A stretch of 64,000 nucleotides of DNA from Doris montereyensis (taxonomy: Eukaryota > Mollusca > Gastropoda > Nudibranchia > Dorididae). The stretch is taken from contig JAXRKP010000817.1 of assembly GCA_037039925.1 (NCBI GenBank), positions 83,501-147,500 on the forward strand, written 5' to 3'. The notes beneath the pieces were generated by a model that was not told the origin of the DNA, made no database searches, and saw nothing but the letters and a program-made list of their open reading frames with translations. Shown here in pieces: positions 27,401 to 36,200 of this stretch; the stretch's first letter is position 1, and each line of letters starts with the position of its first letter. The position numbers were made by a program, and so were the translations under genes.

Positions 27401-28285
27401 ATTCTGACTTCATTGAGGAAGAAACTTGATCTAGATCTTGTTTATCATCAACATCAAATGATGATGATGCTAGTACTGGTTACATGTCTACTGGGTGGAC
27501 TCAAGATTTACAAGACATAATTTGATAGCTGTTATTACTATTGATTATATTGATGATTATATTCAATTCATTTTTCTATATGAATAGATAGGAGTATTAG
27601 GAGCAGGAGAAAGTGGTGAGAAGGAATTTGAAAAACTGTATGTATGTTAGTGTGCTGGAGTTATGTCCCTTGGTTGGTATGCAAGGGGATGGACAGGGCA
27701 AGACTGGCTGGTAAGCAAAGGGTTAATACGGATACTTTAGAATTTGCTAGGATTTATCCCATCCTTAAAGATGTGTTGAAAAGCAATGTTGATGTACAAA
27801 GAGGAATGGATTTTCTCTGTTCTGTCTCTCTGGCCTAGGAGGGTTAATGAATGAGTACCAAAGTTATCACGTTCCAACGTGTAATGTTGGTATTGGAAGG
27901 GTTAAAGGCAATATAGTTTGAAGGACATTAAAGTGAGACATTTTATTAAAATTGAATGAACCGTTTGTGCTAAAATTCAAAATTATGCTTTGGGCTAAAT
28001 TTCAAAATTGTGCACACTGACAGTATAAAGCTTATCACTATCAATGACTATGAAGAAGAACAACTTTGTTACATTACCACTGTTTTCTAAAGGCACTGGA
28101 GCATGAAATTATTGATGTCTAAAGCTTGAAACAAATTGACACAGTTTCCATCAAAATTGTTCTGTAGTCATTGTTTGTTTACTATTTAACAGCTTTTCTT
28201 TTCTTTTTTCCTTTAGGTTCAGCAGAGAAGATTGGAGCTTGAGCAAGCTTTGCTGATGCGAAACGGAGGAGGCGGGGACCTTTGA
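15343..28285 (+). CDS. SMARCD1: SMARCD/BAF60-like SWI/SNF (BAF) complex subunit, 14 exons, 5' partial
   Basis: Fourteen exons with GT/AG borders encode a protein aligning by eye along most of human SMARCD1 (BAF60a), from its Pro-rich N-terminal part to the C-terminus. Landmarks in order: [69 protein letters not shown], the SWIB core ([20 protein letters not shown], then YIKTHKLQD), [12 protein letters not shown], and a C-terminal helix region with [12 protein letters not shown]60 proteins are nuclear, non-catalytic subunits of BAF remodelling complexes that bridge to transcription factors. The first coding exon(s), about 80-90 residues in the human protein, are not recognised. Exons at 15343, 20189, 25350, 26090 and 26995 each need one-base corrections to stay in frame, while all junction phases agree. 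I read these as consensus errors; a recent pseudogene is the alternative. Paralogue assignment (SMARCD1/2/3) is not meaningful outside vertebrates. Confidence 0.9.
15680..15860 (-). pseudogene. Possible LINE ORF2 C-terminal remnant
   Basis: Within a 165-codon minus frame (15427-15924), [20 protein letters not shown] and [16 protein letters not shown] recall the 3'-terminal 'DR..W' part of LINE ORF2 proteins. It lies in SMARCD intron 1. The match is short, so the call is tentative. Confidence 0.35.
17613..17655 (+). CDS. SMARCD1: SMARCD exon B
   Basis: 43 bp, acceptor cttgaacag, donor gtaagt. Encodes the basic stretch [14 protein letters not shown], very close to the human counterpart. Confidence 0.9.
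17845..17945 (+). repeat. Partial repeat C copy at exon C acceptor
   Basis: A G homopolymer (about 17849-17866), 'cagttggtactggtaagttt', 'tctcactcttttacgtctct', 'aatcttgctgtttgc': the 5' half of repeat C, ending 13 bp before exon C. Confidence 0.55.
17959..18081 (+). CDS. SMARCD1: SMARCD exon C
   Basis: 123 bp, 41 codons, [12 protein letters not shown] through LKRPMK. The acceptor (gaacattgcag) lies just after a partial repeat C copy that supplies the upstream pyrimidine-rich sequence. Confidence 0.95.
19104..19163 (+). CDS. SMARCD1: SMARCD exon D
   Basis: 60 bp, 20 codons, [13 protein letters not shown] then FPPKEAE; acceptor tcttttacag, donor gtgagt. Confidence 0.95.
19764..19823 (+). CDS. 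SMARCD1: SMARCD exon E
   Basis: 60 bp, 20 codons, [20 protein letters not shown]; acceptor gcatttcag, donor gtgagt. Confidence 0.95.
20189..20307 (+). CDS. SMARCD1: SMARCD exon F (1 bp short)
   Basis: 119 bp where 120 is expected. KRKFSSF is followed by a frame change, then the other frame continues [20 protein letters not shown]. The break falls in the T5 run at 20242-20246, where T6 would restore the family sequence. Confidence 0.9.
20968..21120 (+). repeat. Dispersed repeat C copy
   Basis: 'ggttggttctacttattcct', 'tctctcattctcattgcttt', 'aattcaccctgaggtcatcg', 'catatgatggatggggtgag', 'aatgaaacc'. In SMARCD intron 6. Confidence 0.7.
21288..21389 (+). CDS. SMARCD1: SMARCD exon G
   Basis: 102 bp, 34 codons, [20 protein letters not shown] onward to LLMLDYQ; acceptor tcttttccag, donor gtatgt. 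Leads into the SWIB domain. Confidence 0.95.
21854..22015 (+). CDS. SMARCD1: SMARCD exon H, SWIB domain core
   Basis: 162 bp, 54 codons. Contains [20 protein letters not shown] and [20 protein letters not shown], the SWIB core shared with the MDM2-type fold. It is more GC-rich than the introns around it. Confidence 0.97.
22523..23265 (+). mobile_element. Non-autonomous piggyBac-type element, TTAA and TIRs
   Basis: Both ends are TTAA (22523-22526, 23262-23265). The left end reads 'ccctatgagcccc' and the right end 'ggctcataggg', giving a 12-bp terminal inverted repeat. Just inside the left end, 22541-22560 is a perfect 20-bp palindrome (attcccgctatagcgggaat), with a degenerate second copy at about 22583. 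The interior carries one acidic open frame. TTAA duplication is the hallmark of piggyBac insertion. It lies in SMARCD intron 8. Confidence 0.85.
22765..23040 (+). CDS. Acidic N-terminal piggyBac-like ORF, 91 codons
   Basis: Frame inside the TTAA-flanked element. It is rich in Asp/Glu/Ser ([20 protein letters not shown]) and has a short RSRSRSRP basic run encoded by a GATCTA repeat. Acidic N-terminal regions are usual in piggyBac transposases; the DDD catalytic part is absent. An in-frame start further upstream (22749, MKRTS-like) is not continuous, so this ATG is the first usable one. Probably a deletion derivative; expression unknown. Confidence 0.4.
   Translation: MSHPLHLANALAFRDSVEQALDNILDSDEEELDFGQEYPDSDLESVHVTADSEESDNEHEDSDVDRSRSRSRPVSNDALQPTQTFARNTCV
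23358..23640 (+). mobile_element. tRNA-derived SINE, family A
   Basis: tRNA-like head 'gggtggttaggctgccggac', box B 'ggttcgaatcc', then 'ttccttgggaacgacattta', 'acacattttccccac', 'ggtgcaaatg', and a 3' body 'gggataagctttggctccat'. In SMARCD intron 8, ending just before exon I. Confidence 0.85.
23681..23778 (+). CDS. SMARCD1: SMARCD exon I
   Basis: 98 bp, [20 protein letters not shown] then [12 protein letters not shown]; ends in phase 2. A SINE A copy ends only about 40 bp before its acceptor (tcgacag). Confidence 0.95.
24205..24440 (+). mobile_element. SINE family B, internally deleted
   Basis: Head 'gcccagaggcaaagacgtca' and 'tctcaaccaaaggtcgtgag', then a jump to 'gataaaaaggaggtctcatg' and 'gctgcttacagggcagcgtg', ending 'gtggatgtgggtaagatcaa'. 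SMARCD intron 9. Confidence 0.8.
24494..24548 (+). CDS. SMARCD1: SMARCD exon J
   Basis: 55 bp, completes Thr then [18 protein letters not shown]; acceptor ccaaatttag, donor gtaaga. Confidence 0.93.
24640..25135 (+). repeat. Intronic ~77-bp minisatellite
   Basis: About six to seven units of 'ccagttaccatctaatctat' + 'tgtacagcttttcaaagctt' + 'cacatacaagtaacagctag' + a T-rich run. Unit starts near 24779, 24856, 24935, 25003, 25049 and 25101 show spacing shrinking from about 77-79 to about 46-52 bp towards the right end. Confidence 0.92.
25350..25430 (+). CDS. SMARCD1: SMARCD exon K (compensating 1-bp shifts)
   Basis: 81 bp. It starts [14 protein letters not shown] in one frame, but the family-like continuation [13 protein letters not shown] is in the next frame. 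A missing base near 25389-25392 and an extra G in the GGG at 25429-25431 would give 27 family-like codons. As written the frame is open but 13 residues are scrambled. Confidence 0.85.
25474..25775 (+). mobile_element. tRNA-derived SINE, family A
   Basis: 'attgttaggctgctggactt', box-B-like 'tgattcggatctt', 'ttccttaagaaaggcaccta', 'acacgcattttcatcactcg', 'tgcaaatgggtacaagcact', 'ataagctccggctctatggg'. SMARCD intron 11, starting about 43 bp after exon K. Confidence 0.85.
26090..26211 (+). CDS. SMARCD1: SMARCD exon L (1 bp short)
   Basis: 122 bp where 123 is expected. [20 protein letters not shown] and FAKDP, then a switch to the frame encoding [16 protein letters not shown]. The break is in the C4 run at 26161-26164. 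Confidence 0.9.
26385..26690 (+). mobile_element. tRNA-derived SINE, family A
   Basis: 'cgagtagttaggctgctgga', box-B-like 'gggtctgaatcctg', 'tctttgggaaagacacttaa', 'cacgcatttccccactcaac', 'gataagctctggctatgggt'. SMARCD intron 12. Confidence 0.85.
26995..27097 (+). CDS. SMARCD1: SMARCD exon M (1 bp long)
   Basis: 103 bp where 102 is expected. [12 protein letters not shown], then, one base out, [20 protein letters not shown]. The extra base is near 27031-27032, in an A/G-rich repeat of GAA. Confidence 0.9.
27165..27300 (-). repeat. Dispersed repeat C copy, reverse
   Basis: Reverse-complement blocks: 'gtttcattgaaatttccctt', 'gatatcagggtgaattcaga', 'aaagagtgaaaggaaagaaa'. SMARCD intron 13. Confidence 0.65.
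27326..27530 (+). pseudogene. Possible piggyBac N-terminal remnant
   Basis: Reads [20 protein letters not shown] then [11 protein letters not shown], a stop, and later [16 protein letters not shown]. An acidic N-terminus followed by a 'W..DL.D' motif resembles the start of piggyBac transposases. A TTAA at 27902-27905 could be the right border; no left border was found. Confidence 0.4.
28217..28285 (+). CDS. SMARCD1: SMARCD exon N, C-terminus
   Basis: 69 bp including TGA at 28283-28285; [16 protein letters not shown] then GGGGDL. Acceptor tttcctttag. Confidence 0.95.
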   Translation, partial: VQQRRLELEQALLMRNGGGGDL

Positions 28286-28800
28286 TCTGTGCGGGTCAAA
28301 GGATATTTGTTTTACGCATTACATCATGGTTTCTAGGAAACAAGGGGCGGGACATTATCATTTTTTTTTCTCATTTTTATATTGTGTAAGGTTGATACTG
28401 ATATTGTATCATCAATGGCATTGTGTTCAGATAAATAGCAAGGAGTGTCTTGACTGCAGGCTAAAAAACCTGTCAATGTGTAAACTAAGTATCATTCATC
28501 TGTGTGTTAAAATTCAGTGTCTTTTGTGTAAAATCTCTGTCGTCATATTTCATCTTCATTGGTATCATTAAAATCACAAAAAACATATTTGTCTACTGAT
28601 TTTGTTTTTCTTTTCTTTTTTGAACATCTGTGCAGTATACATATTGTTGTTTTATATCCAATGGCTGACAGGACAGAAGGTTATAAAGTGCTTTGGCGTC
28701 AAAGATATTTTGTGTTTTGTAATGTTACATTACTCTTGTTTTGTTGTAAGTTGTAGCAAAACCATAATGAGTTTGTCTTGTGTTTTGTAATATTTTGTTA
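28286..28800 (+). other. Probable SMARCD 3' UTR
   Basis: AT-rich sequence after the stop codon. No AATAAA was seen close by; an ATTAAA lies at 28567-28572. The end of the transcript cannot be fixed from sequence. Confidence 0.4.
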
Positions 28801-31436
28801 CATTACTCTTGTTGTAAATTGTAGCGAAACTATGAGTGTTGTGAGTTTGTAATAATGACGACAAGGGTTCAAAACCCATGGCTGGCCTAGGCATTTTTTT
28901 TTTACAACAATGTATTCTTAGGAAAGGCACACTCAAACCTTGTTTGTACCACCAGTGGTAACTGGGCGGTATGAAGGGAATAATGTTGAAACGAAACGCC
29001 TTTTTTCAGCATTACAACATGGGAGATAATATTTGACTATTCAAATAGGAAAAAACAATTACTGACAAGATATTGTAGGCCTACTGCATGTTAAAAAGCC
29101 ATTGTAGTATTACTATTACATAGCCTACAATAGTAATAGTACTGTAGGATCTTATGTAGTTTAGAAGAAAAATGGACAGACACGCCTTACTCAAAATGGA
29201 TAAGCCTAAATTATGACCGACACTGCTGTGAAGCCTAATTTTTGCCGCTCAAATGGACCCAATCATAGCCATGCCCACACAGCCAGGTTATGTCAGGATG
29301 ACACGATCTAGGCCTAGGGCAATGGAAATGCTAATTTTCATTTGGCTGGCCTAGGCAGTGTACGACTGACGTCATCTCAAAACCTTTAGTACACTCATTC
29401 TCATTCTGTCGTTTCTGGAAGTGTAAGAAGAGTACTAAGACACATATGCTTGTGTGTGTGTTTTGACTCCATGATGTGTGACTAAGCCAAACTAGATTCT
29501 ACTTCTGTCTACCCACTTGCAATGCGTCACTTTGGGAAAGAGGGTGGTGATGCATGGTGGCAGTATACCACTATAACCAGTTGTATTTTTGCAACAGGTA
29601 TTAAGGAATGTTAATGCCAATTCATTGATGGATGGTGGTATAACTATAACAAATTATCTAACTCTTTTTATATAGTGCCAGATCTGTACAAAGGTGCAAA
29701 GCTGGCGGTAAACGAGAATGGAGGTAATATGAGGTTTGAGTGTACTTCACTCAGCATTCTACACTTGACTCAGGTATGAATGACAACCGAGTGATACTGA
29801 TAGGTAGAGAAAAATCATATCAGAGCATTAGTAGAGAGCACCTAAGTAACACTAACCAGCCTAACAATACATACTGTATGCTCGCCAAGGAGTTAATAAG
29901 GTCTTTGACTTTGAATAAATTGGCCTGCTGGGGGATAATTGAGCTGCATTTGTCCTGGAATACGGACCATTATAAATTTATCTTTATCTTTCAATCCTTT
30001 TTATATTATCGGTATTGAAAATTCATGTTAGGGGGAGGCACCTGGACTGATGAGTTTGGGACCAAAAGGTTGATTTTCTGTTCTTTGCATATTCGGGTAG
30101 AATGATCGTTTATCTACAAAAGTTCATGGCAGAAAAATGTCCATATGACGTATAATTTTTCTTTTACAAAATATTTTGTAGGCAAGGGTAGGTAAAAACA
30201 GTCAAAATTTTGACGTAAATTATCCTAACACTGACTGAAAAAATGGTAGTAAAAACCCGTATATTGACGGTTAATCGCCAAATGTGGCAGCACATGATAT
30301 TTGACCTCATTTGCTGACGACGATCTGCGCATCTCCCGTCACTGTGTGATATAATATAAAAAACTGGTCATTTCGACGTCTGTTTTCACAACAGTGCACA
30401 TCTAAACCTAGATTTATAATCCTATTTACATAATTTACATAAATAACAATGCCAGAGACTAGAAAGAGTAAGGGGCTGCTTCAACAAGGGAAACCCGTCT
30501 GAAACGTTTGATTTGTGTTATTTTCTGTTGAATTTTTTACTTGCATTTTTCTCCAAATGGAGTTTTTCCACACTAACATTTTATCTCCTCCGCCATTTAC
30601 AGAACGATTTGTATTATATTTGGCACACAGGTTCCTCTTGTCAATGTTAATAGAATGACGTCGTTTAAAAAAAATATATTGTAAACTTTTTGAGAAATTA
30701 TTTTTTTTGTAATAAAAACGCCATTTTTGTACATCAACGATATACAGTATTTTCAAAAATTCATAAAAAACACTATCCAAAATATCGAAAAAACCTGACG
30801 CCGCTCTTTAGATATTGAATTGAAAAGACGATCTGCACAGGTTGTGATTGTGAGGGATTTTATTCATAACTAAGGAAGGAGATGGATTTTGAAAAAGTCA
30901 AAATCCAAGATGGCGGTTGTTTCTATAGCAACCAAGGACGCTACAAACTTTTCAATTATATAGGATGACTGTATTTTGACAGTTACTCATGTACATACTT
31001 AAAGCAAAAACCAAACTCAAAAGCAACAAAAATCACTTTAAAGACTTTAAAATTTGGATAGCTAGTTACAGTAGTTGTTTCATACATTGTTTCCCTGTAG
31101 ACCTAAATGATAAAAAAATACCCTCTCATTTCATTTCCTGAAAGCAAGAGTTTGTTTCATTGAAAAAAAGATGGCAGCCCTGCCCTCCACGAGTCTCCTG
31201 CTGCCTTGCAGGCGGGCCTTGGCTGACCAAAGACTAAGGGAGTTAACCTTGACAAAAAAATAACCTGCTGCCTTGCAGGCTGGTCTTGGATGACCAAAGG
31301 CTAACAGAAGATATCAAGGTGGCATCCCCATCATCTACCTAGGGTACAGTGGGCTAATCCCTTGCTTATCCAAAATGAACTGATTCAAAGTATTAAATAT
31401 GATGATATACCCAGATTGAACATTCGAAGACAGCTC
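28801..31436. other. No recognised gene
   Basis: AT-rich; small imperfect inverted repeat near 29085-29150 (tagtattactattaca against tagtaatagtact). Open frames at 29740-30018 (+) and 30481-30780 (-) match nothing I know. Confidence 0.4.
31198..31305 (+). repeat. Two-copy direct repeat, ~40 bp each
   Basis: 'ctgctgccttgcaggcgggc' + 'cttggctgaccaaagacta' at 31198 recurs at 31266 as 'ctgctgccttgcaggctggt' + 'cttggatgaccaaaggcta'. Confidence 0.75.
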
Positions 31437-31557
31437 TGGAAAAGGTCATGGACTGATTTTTGGTAAATGGAATAATATTAGGCCAATAAATGGAAAAGAG
31501 TAAGAATTAGCTGAAGAAATGGAAAAATTCAAAGTAGACATTTTGGCAATTACACAG

Positions 31558-31925
31558 AACCTTAGACAGTAGAGAATATGGTAGAGTACAGGCATCTGAA
31601 ATGAAATATCTAAGAAGAGTAGTAAGGAAAACTAAAAGAAACAAAGTCAGAAACAACAATAAGAGATCGAACCAAGATGGTTTGGGCATGAAAACATTAA
31701 CAGAATGAATGACAATAGAATAGCTAAATCAGTATACAGTGCTAAAGCCCATGGTAAAAGACCAAAAGGCAGACCTCGGAGAAAGTGGGAAGAAGATTTA
31801 AAAGAGGCATTGAAGCATAGAAATTTAACTTTTTTGGAAGGAAACAGAAAATGCCAGGACAGGGCATCCTGGAGAAAGATCATCTCGGGCATCTGAACCC
31901 ATGCACCGAAAGGTAGAATTGGAAC
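31558..31925 (+). mobile_element. LINE 3'-end fragment nested in the endonuclease region
   Basis: Between endonuclease start and middle lies a C-terminal ORF2 piece (KYLRRVVRKTKRNKVRN; RPKGRPRRKWEEDLKEALKH; CQDRASWRKIISGI) ending in 'gataaacaaagaaacag', the same tail type as the other copies. It is best read as a 5'-truncated insertion into the older LINE. Confidence 0.6.
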
Positions 31926-33173
31926 TGATATGAGTGATAAACAAAGAAACAGAAAAAAAGGACAAGGAATAGAAAATGTAGGACCAAATCATACTTTAAT
32001 CTTCTCAGGAGTAGATGTCAAAGACAGAGCTAAAGCAGGAGTAGGCCTCCTAATGCATAAAAGGCAAGAAAAGTTACTAGAAAGTTGGAATTTTATAAGC
32101 CCATGGCTATAAGAGATACTTTACCAAAAAGAAGAGAAATTAAATTATTAGTAGCTTATGGACCAAACGAAGATGCCACCAAAGAAAAAGATATCTTCTA
32201 AAACGATTTACAAATAGATGCACAGAGAATCTCAAATTCAAACCCAAACAAGAACTAACGGTTTTAGGAGATTTAAACGCTAGAGTAACAATGTAGAAAC
32301 ATCAGGAGTAATATGTAAAGAAGGAGAGACAACTTGTCCAAATGGAGAGAGACTAATTAGATGTTTGCCTAAAAGAATAACAACATGGAAATAGTCAAAA
32401 CCTTTTTTCCTCATAAAGATATCCACAAATATACCAGAGTAAATGAAGACAGATGTGAAAAGTCAATCATAGACTACATAATAGTTAACAGTAACAGCTC
32501 TCTTTTTTACAGTACAACAATGGATGCAAAAGTAAACAGAGGAGCTGAAATATTCAGTGATTGCCAAAATGAGATTAGAAAAGAGAAGAAAGCTACTAAA
32601 CTCAAAATAGAACTAAATAAACCAGTAGTAAAACAGATATACCAACCCAGGATAAAAGATTTATCAGTGAAAGGCAGCTGGATCTGAATGAATGATAGCA
32701 CAATAGAAGAAAAAAGTGGCAAATGTAAACAGAAATACTCCTCAGTTGTACTAAAGAGGCATGTGGTAGGAACAAATTAAAGGAGATAGGAAAAGATCTT
32801 CATGTTGAATGAGAATGACAAGACTAAGATTAAAGAAAAGATTGATGCCTGGAACAGAATGCTTGCAAACAAAGAGTCCAGAGAATAGGATAGATTAGAT
32901 GATTAAAAACAATTATCGCCAAAGAGGCAGTGAGGAAAGCAAAACAGGAACAGCGGGAAAAGTTTGGACAAAGGCTTCAAGAAAGCCAGGAGCAGATCAA
33001 ATTTATCCAGAAATGATTAAAAACTACTACATGCAATATGTCAACAAGCATGGAAGTCAAAACAGGTGCACTGCTAGACGACTGGAAAAAGGGAACGATA
33101 GTACCAACACACAAGAAAAGATCAACTATGAAATACTCAAAAGTAAAACTATAGAGGGAAAAAGTGTATTCCA

Positions 33174-33518
33174 GGTGTTGTGGTTATGGTAAATCACAAA
33201 CAAGGAAGGCCAAGATTTACGTACAGAACAATTATTATTTTATTGCGTTGATGACATGGCACGATTGTATTGGATATATTACAACGGTGGTTACTATTGC
33301 TTACACAAGTGATAATACATCGAAGGAGGACAAATAACAACATGTAATCATAATATGGTATTGGATATACATGTTATACATTAGATACATTGGACACTGA
33401 TACATATATATATATATATGGTGACATGGATGAGCAACATAGTTATGACAAGTAATATAATACATATGCTAAAGGGAGATAATCACACATACGTATATAC
33501 GTCATTCGTCACAACACC
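33174..33518. mobile_element. Possible MITE inside the LINE
   Basis: This stretch interrupts the LINE reading relative to the copy at 63 kb. It begins 'ggtgttgtgg' and ends 'tcacaacacc', a 9-bp inverted repeat. The interior is AT-rich with (TA)n at about 33405-33418 and a 'cgtatatacg' palindrome. No duplicated target site is clear. Confidence 0.4.
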
Positions 33519-34085
33519 AGGATTCTGGAAATGAGACTAAGGAAAAGAGTAGCAGATGAAGAACACCAGAGTGGATTTAGAACAGGGAGAAGTGCACAAG
33601 ACCACATATTTACCATTAGGCTAGACAAATACTAGAAAAATTCCTTGAGAGAAACATTGACTTGCACCTGTGACAGAAAAGGCATTTGACACTGTGAGGA
33701 GGGACTAACTATGGCATTCCTTAAAAGAAAAGAACACAATGTAGAGCAAAATTTAAAGAAGTAGAAGCCATTAAAAGTTTTTACAATAAACCAACATGTG
33801 CAGTGAGAATAGCTGGAAATGTATCTGAAGAATTTGATGTAGATATAGGAGTAAGACAGGTTGTATCCTAGGTCCTTTTTGTTTATCACACTTACGGATT
33901 CAGTTGCAAAGGCATCGTCAAAAATGAAGAGGCATTAAAGCAAAGAAATTTAACTTTCTCGGAAGGAAACAGAAAATGTCAGGACAGGGCAGCCTGGAGA
34001 AAGATCATTTCGGGCATCTAAAACCCATACACCGGAAGGTAGAACGGGAGCTGATATTACTGATAAAGAAAGAAAGAAAGAAAAA

Positions 34086-34923
34086 GATGAGTGAAAGGAA
34101 AGAAGTAGGACCTATCAGCAGGGCCCATCAACTGCCCGCTAGTAAAGAAAACAAAACAATTAAAATTAAAGCGTTCATCACAGAGAAGAAAAACCAAACA
34201 CAAAAAAATTGTCTTCATATCTTTATTTATTTTGTAGTGAAGGGTACAGAAAGGGTCACAATATAATAATAATAATAATCAACATTGGCTTATGATTTGA
34301 ACTTTTTGTCAGTCATTCACACACACACACACTAAATCACATTTAACACAATGCTAGAAAACCTGCACATTATAACCAAGAATTTGCTAAGAAAAAAATA
34401 ACTTTAAAAAGCCAAAACTTTTTCTACTAAAACTATGACAATCCTGACATTGTATCTGAAATTGAAACTTGGCATTTATTTCTCTAGCATTCATTGCATT
34501 ATCAATACCTTTCGGCTGCAGACCCATTCACTTTGCACAAAGCGCTTAGGCATATGGGTAAGTATCTTTAACTTTGACATCACGAACTAGAGTAAGGAGT
34601 AATTGTTCTCTTTGTCAAGTTCAACATTTTTAAATTCCATCAACCAAATGTTCAACAAAGAGAGACTACTACTTCAAATTAAAAAGAACGAAATCAAAAA
34701 CACATTACAGAAAAAAAAAACAAGTCAGAAAGATAAAAGTAAAAGAAGAATATACAATGTAATACCAATAGTAAGCAGCTCTTTTGGAGTGACATAAAAA
34801 CGCTATGCACATCAAAGAACTTGCAACAAATCATCTATCTTCCTTCACAAACCATTGAAAATGAAAGCTCTCCAGTATACATACATTATACAATGATTTT
34901 CTAATCACAATTGCTCTTCATGG
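34086..34923. other. No recognised gene
   Basis: A-rich sequence with (AAT)n near 34263-34279 and (CA)n near 34318-34333. Nothing coding recognised. Confidence 0.4.
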
Positions 34924-35222
34924 TTTGATTTGATTTGATTTACCGACATCCACAACTAAGGTGATCTCAGGGGTTTTTAGTAGGATTTTTAAATTTTGCC
35001 CGGACTGCCTTGTAAACAGCCAAGGGATCTTTAACGTGCAGTGTTGTGATCTACAAACGGGACCTCCCTCGCCCGTTTCTGATGGGACTAGGTGTCCACC
35101 AACCTACCTGGACCAGGGGGGGTAGATTTTACTCAGAAATAAAAAAGATGAATTTTTTCAAACGTCGACAGGGGCTAAACCCACGACCTTTAGGTTGAAA
35201 GGCCAACACCTTGCCTCTGGAT
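34924..35222 (-). mobile_element. tRNA-derived SINE, family B, full length, reverse
   Basis: Reverse complement of the family: tail repeat '(gattt)n' at the left, then 'ccacaactaaggtgatctca', 'agccaagggatctttaacgt', 'gggacctccctcgcccg', 'cctacctggaccagg', and the head 'ccaacaccttgcctctgg'. It abuts a truncated piggyBac transposase. Confidence 0.88.
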
Positions 35223-35800
35223 CAATGCTTTTTATGGAATGAAGCGTGGGCCGAGAAGGTGTGGTGCGCTGCAGACCCTCGTACTGGCTACCTTCTGGAC
35301 TTCAACATCTACACAGGAAAATCAAAAGCCACTCCCAACGGCCTTGGCTATGATGTGATAACCACACTTATGGAACATTTCCACAACAGAGGACATCATT
35401 TTTCTTCGACAATTTCTTTTCATCTGTGAAACTCGCCACAGATCTTCTCCAGCAGGGCACCTACTCTTGCTCGACCATCAGGCCAAATCAACAAGGGTGG
35501 CCAAAAGAATTTTTTAAAACAAAGGATGGCAAAAGGCACAACCAAAATGAAGCAACGGAAATCTTCTCGCTACACTCTGGGTTGATAAACGCCCCGTCAC
35601 TGTGTTGTCCACCGCTTGCAACCCACCTCCACTTCTGTGCAACGTCGTACCAAGAATGGCCCTGTGCAAACAGAAATTCCCCTTCTGTCGTGGAGTACAA
35701 TAAATATGTGGGAGGAGTAGATTTGCATGATAAATATAGATCTTATTATCCTGTTGGGAGAAAGTCTAAGAAGTGGTGGAGGTGTACTGAATGAAATGGT
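35223..35800 (+). pseudogene. piggyBac transposase fragment (PGBD4-like)
   Basis: Starts abruptly at the SINE border within 'WNEAWAEKVWCAADPRTGYL', then GLGYDVITTLMEHF, a DNFFSS motif after GHHF (catalytic Asp region), DLLQQGTYSCSTIRPNQQGW, VDKRPVTVLSTACN, and VEYNKYVGGVDLHDKYRSYY with KSKKWWR. The last two Asp of the DDD triad are visible in DNFFSS and GGVD; the first is lost with the 5' end. Frame changes at the T5 run 35399-35403, near 35575 and near 35695. Dead fragment. Confidence 0.85.
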
Positions 35801-36200
35801 TAAAACTATTTTTTGGCCTGCCAGCACTTGATCTGCAAAAAGTTCAAGACTGCTTCGCCTTCGTCATCATGGCTAGCTGTCCAGAGCACAATGATACACG
35901 GCTCAATAACTTTGCGTACTATGTTTTCAATACATACGTTTCAGACACTGCAAGATACCCTCCAATTTTATGGGCATGTCAGGAGAGTGCCATCAGAACG
36001 ACAAATACCTGTGAAAGCTTTCACAATAAATTTTTGCGTAACTTTTCGTCCCCTCATCCAAACGTGTTTCTTTTCATAGAAAAACTTGAGGACGAGCAGC
36101 TGAGAACAATTAAGATCCGCTCTGCATCTCAAGAACGCAAGTTTCAGTCCAAACGACAGCGAGCGAGAGAGAATAAGGCAGGCCCTCATCTCAGCTTATA
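35801..36200 (+). pseudogene. MULE-type transposase C-terminal fragment
   Basis: The frame changes character straight after the piggyBac WWR motif. PPILWACQESAIRTTNTCES followed by FHNKF, then HPNVFLFIEKLEDEQ matches the 'lW...RTNN..E..H' and 'HPn.w.fi..L..e' pattern at the C-terminal end of Mutator-like transposases. The catalytic part is missing, so this is a fragment; the motif-only evidence leaves some doubt. Confidence 0.6.

Larger units (their letters stand above)
31437..34062 (+). pseudogene. Decayed LINE (non-LTR retrotransposon) ORF2
   Basis: Order of parts: endonuclease start (TWNNIRPINGKE, then KFKVDILAIT, about 31440-31555); endonuclease middle (AKAGVGLLMHKR near 32031; ELTVLGDLNARV near 32250); endonuclease end (FFPHKDIHKYTRVNEDRCEK and SIIDYIIVN, 32404-32490); reverse transcriptase start (SRKPGADQIYPEMIK near 32985) and middle (HQSGFRTGRSAQDHIFTIRL near 33568; KAFDTVRRD near 33680); then a C-terminal tail (EALKQRNLTFSEGNRKCQDR near 33931) and an (AAAG)n 3' tail ending near 34085. 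Many stops and frameshifts, plus a deletion between the RT and the tail. Not functional. Same family as the minus-strand copy at 62-64 kb. Confidence 0.8.

Noticed and set aside
29085..29150. Inverted repeat as a hairpin RNA gene
   Set aside because: Short, AT-rich and imperfect; no evidence for a microRNA-type precursor.
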